In this document: positions 1 to 7,526 of the stretch, one piece after another | Position numbering within the stretch: position 1 is the first letter of the stretch | How the letters are laid out: the number at the start of each line of letters is the position of its first letter | Assembly (NCBI GenBank): GCA_046597185.1 | Contig: JBKJLF010000438.1 | Coordinates: forward strand, 1-32,738 | Direction: 5' to 3' | Length of the DNA stretch: 32,738 nt | From: CAMBDR01 sp046597185 | Lineage (GTDB): Bacteria; Pseudomonadota; Gammaproteobacteria; Burkholderiales; Burkholderiaceae_D | Notes under the pieces: generated by a model | Databases searched by the model: none | What the model was told of the DNA's origin: nothing | The model's input: the letters and a program-made list of their open reading frames with translations, nothing else | Position numbers and translations under genes: made by a program

Positions 1-2
1 TT

Positions 3-584
3 GGAAACACACCAGAAGCACGATATTCACCAGCGAAGGGAATAATCATTGATCAGACTGAGAACAAAATTGATATCAGTGGAAAGATGGCGCTTTACGG
101 GCCTGAGGCAACTAAAGCGCGCGCGCAGTCAATCATGTATGCAATCAATAAGGTTTGGACGAAAAAGTTCCCTGATGGTTATACTGTTTCTTGCGACATC
201 GTCGTAAACTATCGCGGCCAAAATGTGCCCGCAGCCGCTGATTCCGGCCAAATTGAAGCGCTTAAAATGCGCTCATCGTCGCAAGTGAGCGTATTTACCC
301 GTGAAATGACGCTCAATGCAAATCAGACGGAGGCTTTTGGTTGGCTGGCCGCGCACGAATTTGGACATGTTCTTGGGCTAAAAGATCGCTATTCAGAGAG
401 TATCATCAGCAGCATTAAGGGGGCATTCGGTGGCCAGCGTGAAACCGTAGCACACCCTGGCTATGCGCGAAATATCATGGCCGCGAAACAAGGTGTGCTC
501 GAAAGCCGTAACCTCGGGAATTTGATTGAAGAGAATGCCGTGAGCGCGTATTGGATCAATGATGATAATCGGGTGCGAGACTGA
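3..584 (+). CDS. Zinc metalloprotease domain protein, C-terminal part (runs off the left edge)
   Basis: The frame is open from the left edge, so the true start lies outside the window; the first internal ATG is at 87. The segment has the zinc-protease signature His-Glu-x-x-His-x-x-Gly-x-x-Asp (HEFGHVLGLKD, from base 354 to about 386). The first two His and the Glu would bind zinc and catalyse, and the final Asp takes the place of the third His of metzincins. A 'KIDISGKMALYGPEAT' segment before it reads like the start of a folded domain rather than an initiator. From memory, similar domains sit at the C-termini of large secreted or polymorphic toxin proteins, so a toxin tip is possible. The stop is 3 bases before the next ATG, so the two genes are probably translated together. 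Metalloprotease is clear from the motif; toxin role is inference. Confidence 0.7.
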   Translation, partial: GNTPEARYSPAKGIIIDQTENKIDISGKMALYGPEATKARAQSIMYAINKVWTKKFPDGYTVSCDIVVNYRGQNVPAAADSGQIEALKMRSSSQVSVFTREMTLNANQTEAFGWLAAHEFGHVLGLKDRYSESIISSIKGAFGGQRETVAHPGYARNIMAAKQGVLESRNLGNLIEENAVSAYWINDDNRVRD

Positions 585-587
585 GTT

Positions 588-827
588 ATGCACCATAAGT
601 CGGGCGAAATTGAACAAATTTCTTCATCGAATAAGCTTGCCATGATTAAAACTTTGATGAGTGGCTGGATTTCTGATGACGATATTGAAGCCATTTTGCG
701 TATTTGTGCATGTGTGACGACAAAAAAGGAAGCGGATTTGATTCGTGCAAAAAACGCTTTGCGTGACATTTCCAATGTTGGGCAACGCATGCGGATCATG
801 GTCGCGTTTGACCGGATGCCCAAGTAG
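588..827 (+). CDS. Small hypothetical protein downstream of the metalloprotease
   Basis: A 79-residue protein whose ATG lies 3 bases after the stop of the metalloprotease, on the same strand. It is predicted to be soluble and helical, without a signal peptide or membrane segment. An acidic segment 'SDDDIEAILRICA' is followed by a basic helix and 'DISNVGQRMRIMVAFDR'. I do not recognise a named family. Its size and tight coupling fit an immunity protein or chaperone for a toxin-like metalloprotease, but it could also be the C-terminal piece of a longer protein detached by a stop. There is no strong Shine-Dalgarno sequence, which favours translational coupling. Confidence 0.5.
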   Translation: MHHKSGEIEQISSSNKLAMIKTLMSGWISDDDIEAILRICACVTTKKEADLIRAKNALRDISNVGQRMRIMVAFDRMPK

Positions 828-852
828 CGGTGTTTCCCATGCATACCTGCTT

Positions 853-869
853 GGCCCGCCGGGCGGGCC
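853..869. repeat. GC-rich perfect inverted repeat
   Basis: GGCCCGCC-G-GGCGGGCC is a perfect 17-base palindrome in the gap between the small gene ending at 827 and the convergent leucine-rich-repeat remnant ending at 955. It could fold as a 7-bp stem with a 3-base loop. No T-run follows on either strand, so it is not a standard intrinsic terminator, although its place between convergent genes would suit one. Confidence 0.5.
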
Positions 870-954
870 GCCGCGTACATCAAACTGGTTGGGGGAGAGT
901 GTTGCCAACAGCGCTTGCATTGGTTTATACGTGACACTGGGGGATTGGATTCAA

Positions 955-1440
955 CTATACTTCAACAATATGCAAATTTGGCAGTGCTTTTTTTAGGGCT
1001 GCGGTATCAAGATTTTGGTTATCGGCGAGCCACAGCGTATTCAAGCTACCCAAACCAGCCAATGGCGATATGTCCTGAACTGGTGTATCGCTAAGGTCTA
1101 GCCACGCCAAATGTGTTAGGTCGGCCAATACCAATATGTCCTGCACCTTAGTGCCTTTGAGTACTAAAGTCCGCAAACCAGACAAACGCGGCAATGCTGT
1201 AATATCGCTTATGGCAGCCCCGCTCACCAACAAAATAAATAACTCATCCAGCTTTGGAATGCCGTTTAGTTGTTGCAATAGGAATTTCCCTTCAACATCA
1301 CCATCAACATTAGCGGCAAAAGCTGCGCCCAACAAGGCACGCAATACGCCACCACCACCACCACCACCAAGGAAAGACCCTTCCAAACCAGCAATCCAAC
1401 TACAACATCTTGCCAAACTTTGCCGCCATTCCGCGCCCAA
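955..1440 (-). pseudogene. Leucine-rich repeat protein remnant
   Basis: The C-terminal 110 residues or so contain about four leucine-rich repeats of the roughly 22-residue internalin type, with the pattern L-x-x-L-x-x-L-x-L-x-x-T-x-V-x-D, as in 'LRTLVLKGTKVQDI' and 'LAWLDLSDTPVQDI'. The first 40 residues look unlike a protein start: the best initiator is TTG, there is no ribosome binding site or signal peptide, and a run of seven glycines comes from a CAC triplet expansion at about 1349-1369. I read this as the 3' end of a longer LRR protein whose 5' part was lost. LRR domains often accompany Roc-type GTPases such as the one at 2948-4950, but this piece lies downstream of that gene in its reading direction and cannot be its N-terminus without rearrangement. 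Confidence 0.6.
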
Positions 1441-1616
1441 ATGAATATGGCGGTCTTTTCACACAAGTTCGACTCTTTGCAACGTACCTGCCGGCTCTAT
1501 GCCGCCTTTTGCCTCAACGCTCACCACCATGGCTCTTTACCACAGCAGCTTGAGGTGGTTTGCTTCCTCCTCCTGCAAGACGCAAGCGGTGGGCCTGCCA
1601 CCATCTCTAATACAGC

Positions 1617-1850
1617 ATGGCTGCTACGATGTACTATTCCAGCTTTTGCAAGGCAGTCAGCCCGGCCTTGCGCATGGGTTACATCGCCGCCGCGCCAGAA
1701 TTATTAAAAGTGCTGATGCGCAGCAAAATTTATTCGATCATGACCACGCCAGCGCTCAATGAATTGGTCTTGCTGGAAGTGCTGAAGGCGGGCACCTTGC
1801 GCAAACATCTGGAGCGTTTGCAACGCAAGATCATGACTGCGCGGATTTGA
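1617..1850 (+). pseudogene. Fragment of a MocR-type (GntR/aminotransferase) regulator
   Basis: The 77-residue frame contains 'YYSSFCKAVSPALRMGYIAA', which matches in spacing the 'SFSK-x-x-x-P-x-LR-x-G-(Y/F)' segment around the PLP-binding lysine in the aminotransferase-like domain of MocR regulators. It is followed by the usual 'x-NE-x-x-x-x-EVL-x-x-G-x-x-x-x-H-x-x-x-L' region. An intact MocR protein has about 450-500 residues with an N-terminal winged helix; here there is no DNA-binding domain, the frame is closed by TAA at 1608 upstream, and it stops at 1850 before the C-terminal subdomain. It is therefore a relic. The family call comes from the motif and was not confirmed by a search. Confidence 0.5.
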
Positions 1851-1911
1851 GCAAATTCTTGAGCGAATACCTGCAAAAGAAACTTAAAGTGTCTACTGCA
1901 AAAAAATACTT

Positions 1912-2172
1912 TTGGCGATGTTTATTATCTCAATCCAAACAAAAAATAAATCGCGCAAAAATTCCGCGCCTGAGCATAGCCAAGAACATTACCTGAGCCA
2001 GCAAGCCGAAATTGCCGCCAAACGCTTCACGGCGATTAACTATCTCGACCTCCCCCAAGGCAACTTCCGCTACCTGATGTGCAGTAAAAAAGTCGATGAT
2101 GAAGTCCTCAAACGTGTCAACCATGCAATAAAAATCCTCGGGATGGAAGAGACATCTGCGACCAAACCATAA
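1912..2172 (+). pseudogene. Possible fragment of a periplasmic solute-binding protein
   Basis: The frame opens after a TAA at 1885 and can start at TTG 1912 or ATG 1918. There is no signal peptide. The C-terminal half, including 'LPQGNFRYLMCSKKVDDEVLKRVNHAIK', resembles the end of family 3 extracellular solute-binding proteins, where a 'Y-x-x-(F/C)-SKKVD' strand is followed by the last helix. An intact member has about 250 residues, so this would be only the tail. It follows the MocR fragment directly, and the two may mark the same rearranged stretch. The assignment is tentative. Confidence 0.35.
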
Positions 2173-2203
2173 TAGTTGCCAAAATCAGCGCGATGCATTA
2201 GAC

Positions 2204-2230
2204 TGCAATCATTGCAATCATTGCAATCAA
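2204..2230. repeat. Three tandem 9-bp repeats before the antitoxin gene
   Basis: TGCAATCAT, TGCAATCAT and TGCAATCAA follow one another 26 bases before the ATG of the FitA-like antitoxin. FitA-type ribbon-helix-helix antitoxins bind repeated or inverted sites in their own promoters, so these copies may be the operator. A simple slippage expansion is equally possible. Confidence 0.55.
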
Positions 2231-2256
2231 TTCTACGTTACAAACAGGAGAACACC

Positions 2257-2475
2257 ATGACAACTAATTTAGTAGTACGCAATGTCGATGAAGAAATTAC
2301 CCTTGCCCTAAAACAACGTGCAGCGACCTATGGCCGCAGTGCTGAAGCGGAACACCGGGAAATTTTGAAAGCCGCGCTACAGCGGCCACCACGCCGTCCG
2401 TTTCTGGAGGTGTTGATGAGCATGCCCGATGTCGGCACCGACGCCGATTTTGATCGGCATCATGGCGAGGCCTAA
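2257..2475 (+). CDS. FitA-like ribbon-helix-helix antitoxin
   Basis: A 72-residue protein starting at the ATG at 2257, set by the Shine-Dalgarno AGGAG at 2246-2250. The N-terminal 'TNLVVRNVDEEITLALKQRA' is typical of FitA/VapB-type antitoxins: a strand that enters the DNA major groove, then the helix pair of the ribbon-helix-helix fold. 'RSAEAEHREILKAAL' is the conserved second helix. The C-terminal tail (about residues 48-72) would wrap the PIN toxin encoded three bases downstream. Such antitoxins neutralise the toxin and repress the operon. Longer readings starting near 2176 include the repeat region and have no ribosome binding site. Confidence 0.85.
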   Translation: MTTNLVVRNVDEEITLALKQRAATYGRSAEAEHREILKAALQRPPRRPFLEVLMSMPDVGTDADFDRHHGEA

Positions 2476-2478
2476 GCC

Positions 2479-2907
2479 ATGTACCTGCTTGATACCAAGG
2501 TTTTGAGTGAATTACGCAAAGGGTGGCGGATTGATCCGACGGTAAAAACATTCTTCGCCAAGCTCAACGAAAATGATATTTACCTGGCGGTGCAAACCTT
2601 GGGCGAGGTGCAAAGCGGCATTCAGCAATTACGCGCGCGCAATGACCTGGAGCAGGCGCAGATGCTGGAAAATTGGTTGTATGCGATCAAGGCGCATTAT
2701 AACAACCGCATCTTGAATTTTGATACCGACTGCGCGCAAATGTGGGGCAGTTTGATGGCAGACAACAGTCAAAATTCCATCGACAAACAAATCGCCGCAA
2801 TTGCTTTGATCCATGATTTAACCATCATCACGCGCAACAGCCGCGATTTTTCTAGGATTGGGGTGAAGTGGGTTAATCCGTTTTTGGCGGGTGCTGCGGT
2901 TCAATAA
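2479..2907 (+). CDS. FitB/VapC-like PIN-domain toxin (ribonuclease)
   Basis: A 142-residue protein with the full PIN-domain pattern: Asp5 in 'LLDTKVLSEL', Glu43 in 'LGEVQSG', an Asp in 'SIDKQIAAIAL' and the late 'TRNSRDF' segment. These acidic residues bind Mg2+ or Mn2+ for RNA cleavage. FitB/VapC toxins are site-specific ribonucleases held inactive by the partner antitoxin. The gene starts 3 bases after the antitoxin stop, with GAGG just upstream, so both are in one operon. One oddity is that the very common 'DTNVLSEL' reads 'DTKVLSEL' here; this position is close to the active site, so activity could be altered. The gene is otherwise full length. Confidence 0.88.
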   Translation: MYLLDTKVLSELRKGWRIDPTVKTFFAKLNENDIYLAVQTLGEVQSGIQQLRARNDLEQAQMLENWLYAIKAHYNNRILNFDTDCAQMWGSLMADNSQNSIDKQIAAIALIHDLTIITRNSRDFSRIGVKWVNPFLAGAAVQ

Positions 2908-2947
2908 GCGCTACAACACCTTTCTGCGTGTTTTCTAAAAAATCCCC

Positions 2948-4447
2948 TCACCTCAGCTTGTTCGGTACCAGCAAGAGTTTAAGTTGATCGGTAAATTGCA
3001 GCTTCAAATGTTCCGCGCCTTTGTAGCCAGTGTGGAAATGACCCAATTTCTTTAATCTATCCTGAAATGCCCACAGCGTTTGTAAATCTGCCCGGTTTAC
3101 CGTACCAGTACTGATGTCGGCATCTTTAAAAAAAGTGAAAATATAGGGTCGCCCTGTGGCTTTAAATTTGGCATGGGCAACATTGAATTCGTCTTCGGTG
3201 TATTCGTCGGTTTTGGTGGCGAACAGACTCAGGAAAATGTCGCAATCCTTTAAGGCGGCATTGTACTCATCGTGCTTGCGGGTAACCGCCATCGCGTTAA
3301 AAAGACTTTCCCAACGCACAATTTTCAAATACACGCCTTGTTCCAGAAAATGGTCGTTTTGCTGGCGGAAATAGAGTTCAAAATTGTCGCGGTCAGCCGT
3401 TAATTCGTTTGATGAAGCAAGGAAAATTTTAACTGTGCGAGGGGGGCTCGCGGTGGGTGCAGTTGCAGCCGCAGCAAAACTACTGCTTGGGTTAAAGCTA
3501 CCGAGAATGGTGTCGGCGTTGGTAATGTTACCCATCGTGCCGCTATTGTTGATGGTGATATGCTTGTTGCCCGCGCTGGTCGCCTCACTTGCCCGCAGTT
3601 CTGCCGTGCGATCGGCATTTGGACTGAAAATTTGCAATACTTTTGCGACATCATAAACCCGCCCTGTTTCGGAGATAAATTCTGGTGCTCCTCGGCTAGA
3701 GTAGGCCAACAACTGGCTGTAAGGGGCTTTTTCCAGTACGCTGCGCCCTGGTTGCGCTACGTTTAGCAGTGCGGCATCGGGCAAGGTGATCCATTCTTTA
3801 CAGTCAATGTCGATGCGTTGCAAAATTGTTTCTATCTCATCGCGCAGCAATGTTAAATAGTCTCGTGCCTGCTGTCCGGTTACCCAAACCTGCAATTTGC
3901 GCGCATGGTAATCTACCATTAACAAGGCACGCGCTTGCAAGCTGCGGTGCGCCAACACTACGCCAGCTTGCCATACTATTTCGGCTTCGATTTCTTGGTG
4001 GCGCTTTACGATCAATTCCGGCATGATGTGGCGCGGCAAAAATACGGCAAAATCAAATTCAGAAGTCAGTGCGCTCGTTTTATCGAATACAAGTGCAGGC
4101 TGGTTGGCGGGCAATAGCGCGGGGATGATCAAGGTATCGGCTTTATCCGGCAGCGAATAGCAGAGTTTAAATTCGCGCATGGCATCCATAATCAAACCGC
4201 ATTTGGCGGGTGGGTAATCAAGCACGTTACCAGCTTCATCAATCACTTTTTCTTGACTTAAAATTTGAATGACATCTTGGGTGCTCAAACGCGCTCGCTT
4301 GCCATACATCAGTGTATACACGCCGTAGGTAAGCCAGCGCGGGTTAAGGACATAGCCATCCATAAATGGCAATTGTGGGAAATGGATGATCACGCCCAGC
4401 TTATCGAGAATATCAAGAAACCATAAATTACCAACACATACAAACAC
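2948..4447 (-). pseudogene. COR domain plus TIR-like domain (3' part of a broken Roc-COR protein)
   Basis: The frame begins in the middle of a domain: 'FLDILDKLGVIIHFPQLP' and 'YVLNPRWLTYGVYTL' are characteristic of the COR region that follows a Roc GTPase. The COR part runs to about residue 280. A linker follows that contains 'ITINNSGTMGNITNADTILG', a beta-type segment. From about residue 338 to 499 there is an effector-like domain beginning 'VKIFLASSNELTADRDNF', with 'EYNAALKDCDIFLSLF' and 'YTEDEFNVAHAKF', which looks like a divergent TIR-like module. The frame has no convincing start of its own; it continues the Roc fragment upstream in another frame. Known Roc-COR proteins are large GTPase switches, and bacterial ones with TIR-like ends are thought to act in defence. 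Confidence 0.75.
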
Positions 4448-4950
4448 GAATCACGTAAAAACAACTGGTGCGCCGCATGAACCATCACTTGCCCACCAAA
4501 ATCCCAAAAATGGGCAGTGATATCAGTATCGGGCACTGGCCATTCCCGGATTTCTATGCCTGGCGTCATGGCTTGCTCGCCTGCGCTTACCTCCTCATCA
4601 TGGAGTACGCGTATAACGGAGGTTTTACCAGCATCGCCATAGCCAATGAAAATGGCGCGAACGCGGTTCAAGGGTTTGATAGCCAAATGCAAATTGGCGA
4701 GATACGCATTGACTTGCGCAACGCCTTGCGCTTGTATCGCATGGGGAATGCTTCGTAATTGCTCCAAGAACGCAAGGTCAATCATTCCACCCTTTACACG
4801 TGCTTGCAACCAATCCAACCAGTATTCAAATCCGGCTTTAAGGCTTAATGCATCCACTGAAAACTGGATTAATAAGTCCTCCCAAACAACGGGAACTGTT
4901 ACGTACCATAAAGGTTGCTGAATAAGTTCTCTCGGGGAATATTTTTTCAA
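4390..4950 (-). pseudogene. Roc GTPase domain (5' part of a broken Roc-COR protein)
   Basis: It starts at TTG 4950, overlapping the stop of the Ala-rich gene as TTGA. Residues 1-95 are a helical N-terminal region ('LWYVTVPVVWEDLL', 'FEYWLDWLQAR'). The Roc domain then shows the P-loop 'GYGDAGKTS' (residues 103-111), 'TPGIEI' (129-134) and the G3 motif 'WDFGGQ' (149-154), followed by 'HQLFLRDSCLYVLV'. At that point the usual continuation, with the NKxD nucleotide-specificity motif and the rest of Roc, is missing. The frame runs on for about ten unrelated residues, while the COR region resumes at once in the neighbouring frame. Roughly 150-200 residues appear to be deleted, so the product is presumably inactive as a GTPase. 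Confidence 0.78.
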
Positions 4951-5423
4951 CTCAGCAAAAGTAGATCATTTTCCAACTCTTCGATAATATAATGCACACT
5001 GGCGTTGGCGTTGGCGTTGGCGTTGGCGGCGGCATAGGCTACGGCGTAGGCCGAGGCAGCAGCAGCGTCAGCAGCAGCATCGGCATCGGCGTCGGCGGCG
5101 GCGGCAGCGTTAGCAGCAGTATAGACAGCGGCATAAGCGGCAGCTTTGGCTGCTGCATTAGCAACATTAGTTAATTGAAAATGCTTTCTACCTAACGCAC
5201 CCAGCACACTTAGCTTACACGCCATTAAAACAGCAAGCAAATTACCTGACTTTTTATCTTCACCCCAATAGCCAAAAACACTCTTTCTGCCTCGATTACT
5301 TTTAGAATCAGCCAAAAATGGCAGCATTCGTAACGCCACGCGCGCAGCAAACGCCACCGCGGCCTCTTTTGGTAATTGGCGTAACTGCTGTTCTATCACA
5401 GAGCGATCCATCACACACCTCAT
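4947..5423 (-). CDS. Ala-rich repeat protein coupled to the Roc gene
   Basis: A 158-residue protein. Residues 1-88 form a helical domain ('DRSVIEQQLRQLPKEAAVAFAARVALRMLPFL', then 'FGYWGED' and 'LLAVLMACKLSVLGAL'). Residues 88-145 are an Ala-rich repeat of short A-A-x-A-(A/Y) units that becomes (Ala-Asn)n at the end. The tail 'VHYIIEELENDLLLL' is an acidic helix. Its TGA overlaps the TTG start of the Roc fragment (TTGA), so the two are translationally coupled. As I remember, similar Ala-rich regions occur in bacterial NTPase defence proteins, sometimes fused. The repeat DNA includes four perfect GGCGTT hexamers (as read on the plus strand). The function is unknown; a scaffold or sensor for the GTPase is a guess. 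Confidence 0.55.
   Translation of the reverse strand: MRCVMDRSVIEQQLRQLPKEAAVAFAARVALRMLPFLADSKSNRGRKSVFGYWGEDKKSGNLLAVLMACKLSVLGALGRKHFQLTNVANAAAKAAAYAAVYTAANAAAAADADADAAADAAAASAYAVAYAAANANANANASVHYIIEELENDLLLLS
5001..5030. repeat. GGCGTT hexamer repeat in the Ala-rich gene
   Basis: Four GGCGTT units at 5001-5024 are followed by GGCGGC. Imperfect GGC/GCA-rich triplet repeats continue to about 5160. On the coding (minus) strand they encode alternating Ala-Asn and then Ala-rich sequence. The perfect copies suggest recent slippage. Confidence 0.7.
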
Positions 5424-5597
5424 TAAATTACATTAATAATGCCGCATTGCAAACCTTACGCCATTCAACTACCAACTTATCACACCGACTAAACCCACTT
5501 ATACTTAACCACAAAGGCCGCCTCCCCTGCAGATTTTATCGCAGAGGGTCGTAACGATGCAGCACCACAAGAACGTGCAGACATCTGATTCAGGCAC
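5424..5597. other. Intergenic region with no gene recognised
   Basis: This AT-richer gap separates the start of the Ala-rich gene from the end of the HNH gene on the same strand. It should hold the promoter of the Ala-rich/Roc genes, but I see no convincing -35/-10 pair and no terminator with a T-run. Confidence 0.4.
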
Positions 5598-6206
5598 TCA
5601 CAGCAAACCTTGCCGATTAGCCTCATACCAAACAAATGGCGAATAAAACTTCAAGGTTGGTGGATCTTGATGCCGCAAATAATCACTGTAATGCCTTGCT
5701 CGCATTGCCCTGACCTCCGGGCTATTCAGTTTCACCCGATTAATCGTCTTGAGCACCGCCGCTTTGGCAAGCGCATCCAGCTTTGAATTGGGCCTCACCC
5801 TGCCATTGAGCAGATTAAGCACAAAAGTATCCTGCGCCAACCCAATCGGGTCAAGCAGATCGTCATATTTGTTCTTGTTACGATTGGCCCCCAGGCAAGA
5901 CAAGCGGTAGTTGCCCCATTCATAGGCAGCACCTGCGTTGTTTGATTTTGCGATGAAGTGATCGGTCGAACTTGCGCCCGTTGGCCATTCAAAGAAAATT
6001 GCCAGCCAAGCACAAACGCCCGAGTAAGCATCCCACAGCGGTTTATTGGATTTTGACCAATAATTCGGCAATTTCGCCGCCTTGGATGGCGCGGCATCCA
6101 GTGCCATGCCTTGCGCCTTAAGCCAGGCATGCCCACGCTGCCTGACTTGCCCATCAAAATCAAACACGGGCAATGTTGGTTCCGCTTGCAACACAACCGG
6201 AATCAT
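5598..6206 (-). CDS. HNH-type nuclease partner of the AAA ATPase (Septu PtuB-like)
   Basis: A 202-residue protein. The ATG at 6206 overlaps the ATPase stop as ATGA, and AAAAGGGG lies about 8 bases upstream; this is preferred to the GTG at 6215. The HNH-like core is 'SSTDHFIAKS' (Asp82-His83), 'AYEWGNYRLSC' (about residues 94-104) and 'ANRNKNKYDDLLDP' (107-120), the spacing of HNH nucleases in which a DH, a central Asn and a late Asn/His coordinate metal. The end, 'SPFVWYEANRQGLL', is a helical cap. ATPase-HNH pairs translated together are the layout of Septu (PtuA/PtuB), where nuclease activity is released on phage infection. This protein lacks the CxxC zinc knuckles of many HNH proteins. Nuclease is likely; the Septu type is inference. 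Confidence 0.72.
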   Translation of the reverse strand: MIPVVLQAEPTLPVFDFDGQVRQRGHAWLKAQGMALDAAPSKAAKLPNYWSKSNKPLWDAYSGVCAWLAIFFEWPTGASSTDHFIAKSNNAGAAYEWGNYRLSCLGANRNKNKYDDLLDPIGLAQDTFVLNLLNGRVRPNSKLDALAKAAVLKTINRVKLNSPEVRAMRARHYSDYLRHQDPPTLKFYSPFVWYEANRQGLL

Positions 6207-7483
6207 GAGAGCCACCCCTTTTGCTTGCAGATATAGCGCCAGCGAAACAGAAAATCATCCTTGGGGTTCAACGCAGCAACCAAATCATCATTCATTTTTC
6301 TGATCGCTACCGCACCCGGTTGCGCCTTCTCCATCAGCGCCGCGGCTTTATTGATCAGGATTTCGTATTCCGGTGATCGTCCGCTTTCCTGATCAAACGC
6401 TTCACTCATCAACCACGATTCAACATCGCCATGCTTTTCAAATTCACGCCGGGTCAAAATAACCTTCTTGCGCACAATATCCAAATCAAACCACGCATCC
6501 TTGCCAGCATCAAACAGCGGCTCCACCGACGCCATAATCAGCGGTGAATGGGTAGCCGCAATGATCTGCACCTTGGCCGGCTTAATCAGCTTACCCATCA
6601 CCCCCAGCAGCGCGGGCACAATTTTTCTTTGCCATTGTGGGTGCAGGTGCGATTCAACTTCATCAATCAAAAATATAACCTGATTGGTGGTCGGTTCATC
6701 CAGCAATCTGGCTGCCTTTTGGTGTTCTTCCCATGACCAAACCAAAAAATATGCCAATGCAATAATGCGGCGCATGCCCGATGACGCGTGCGCGACCGCA
6801 ACCTCCTGATCATACGCCATACGAATGGTCGGCATGTCGCGCACGTCGTCCAGGCTGATTCTGGTCAAGGCCCCCGGCACCAGCGGTTCTGCCGCAGAAG
6901 GCGACAACACGGCAAGCACGGCACAAAGGCTTTTAAAGGCAGCGCCATTTTCCTTTTGCCAACCGGCCCAATCCCGGATCAAACCATTGCACAGCCATTG
7001 CCCATCTGCCCCGATCAAACCATCCCATACCTCGGTTTGGTTAAACACATAGGCTGGCGCACGCTCTTGCACATCCACCCCATCCTTGGTGCGCCAGTAG
7101 TTACGTGCCGAGTCCCATACCGCAAAACTGCCATCTGCCATCGCATAAAAAACCAGTCCGGGGTGGGCGGGGCGGCCTTGTGGCCCGGTCCAAGCCTGTT
7201 CGCGCCGCAAAAAACTACTGGTATATTCGTCAGTACGCTGGTTCGCAGTGACAGCAAAATCAATACTGGCCACCCCTGCGCTGCGCGGCAACGCTTTTTT
7301 GCCCACAGCCAACCTGGCGTTGATCTCGGCGGGCCACTTGCGCGTGAGCGCCCACCAGGCGATATCCAGCAAGAAGCTTTTACCCAGGCCGTTATCGCCC
7401 GTAATCAGGTTGAGTCGTTCGCCCAACGCCAGCTCCATGTTTGGTGCCGGCCCAATATTTTTCAATTTCAAATGCTTCAACAT
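6203..7483 (-). CDS. AAA family ATPase (SMC/RecF-like, PtuA-like)
   Basis: A 426-residue protein starting at ATG 7483, with AAAGGA about 7 bases upstream; an ATG nine codons earlier (7510) has no such site. 'MLKHLKLKNIGPAPNMEL' is the typical first strand pair of RecF/OLD-like ATPases. The Walker A motif is 'GDNGLGKS' (residues 29-36), an ABC-like signature 'SSGMRRIIALAY' lies near 232, Walker B 'IFLIDEVESHLHP' near 270-283, and 'ATHSPLIM' is the switch histidine. The coiled-coil insertion of true SMC proteins is missing. The final 100 residues are helical and end in 'FLFRWRYICKQKGWLS'. Its stop overlaps the HNH gene, so the pair must act together; ATP-dependent control of the nuclease is the likely role. 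The gene begins 43 bases after the upstream hydrolase gene and could share its transcript. Confidence 0.82.
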   Translation of the reverse strand: MLKHLKLKNIGPAPNMELALGERLNLITGDNGLGKSFLLDIAWWALTRKWPAEINARLAVGKKALPRSAGVASIDFAVTANQRTDEYTSSFLRREQAWTGPQGRPAHPGLVFYAMADGSFAVWDSARNYWRTKDGVDVQERAPAYVFNQTEVWDGLIGADGQWLCNGLIRDWAGWQKENGAAFKSLCAVLAVLSPSAAEPLVPGALTRISLDDVRDMPTIRMAYDQEVAVAHASSGMRRIIALAYFLVWSWEEHQKAARLLDEPTTNQVIFLIDEVESHLHPQWQRKIVPALLGVMGKLIKPAKVQIIAATHSPLIMASVEPLFDAGKDAWFDLDIVRKKVILTRREFEKHGDVESWLMSEAFDQESGRSPEYEILINKAAALMEKAQPGAVAIRKMNDDLVAALNPKDDFLFRWRYICKQKGWLS

Positions 7484-7526
7484 ACCATGTCCTTTTTGGA
7501 TACAGACCATACCGCCAGCAGCGTCA

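Noticed and set aside
4990..5165. Repeated GGC/GTT-rich DNA as a CRISPR-like or non-coding array
   Set aside because: The units are 3-6 bp with no spacers, and the array is in frame in the Ala-rich gene.
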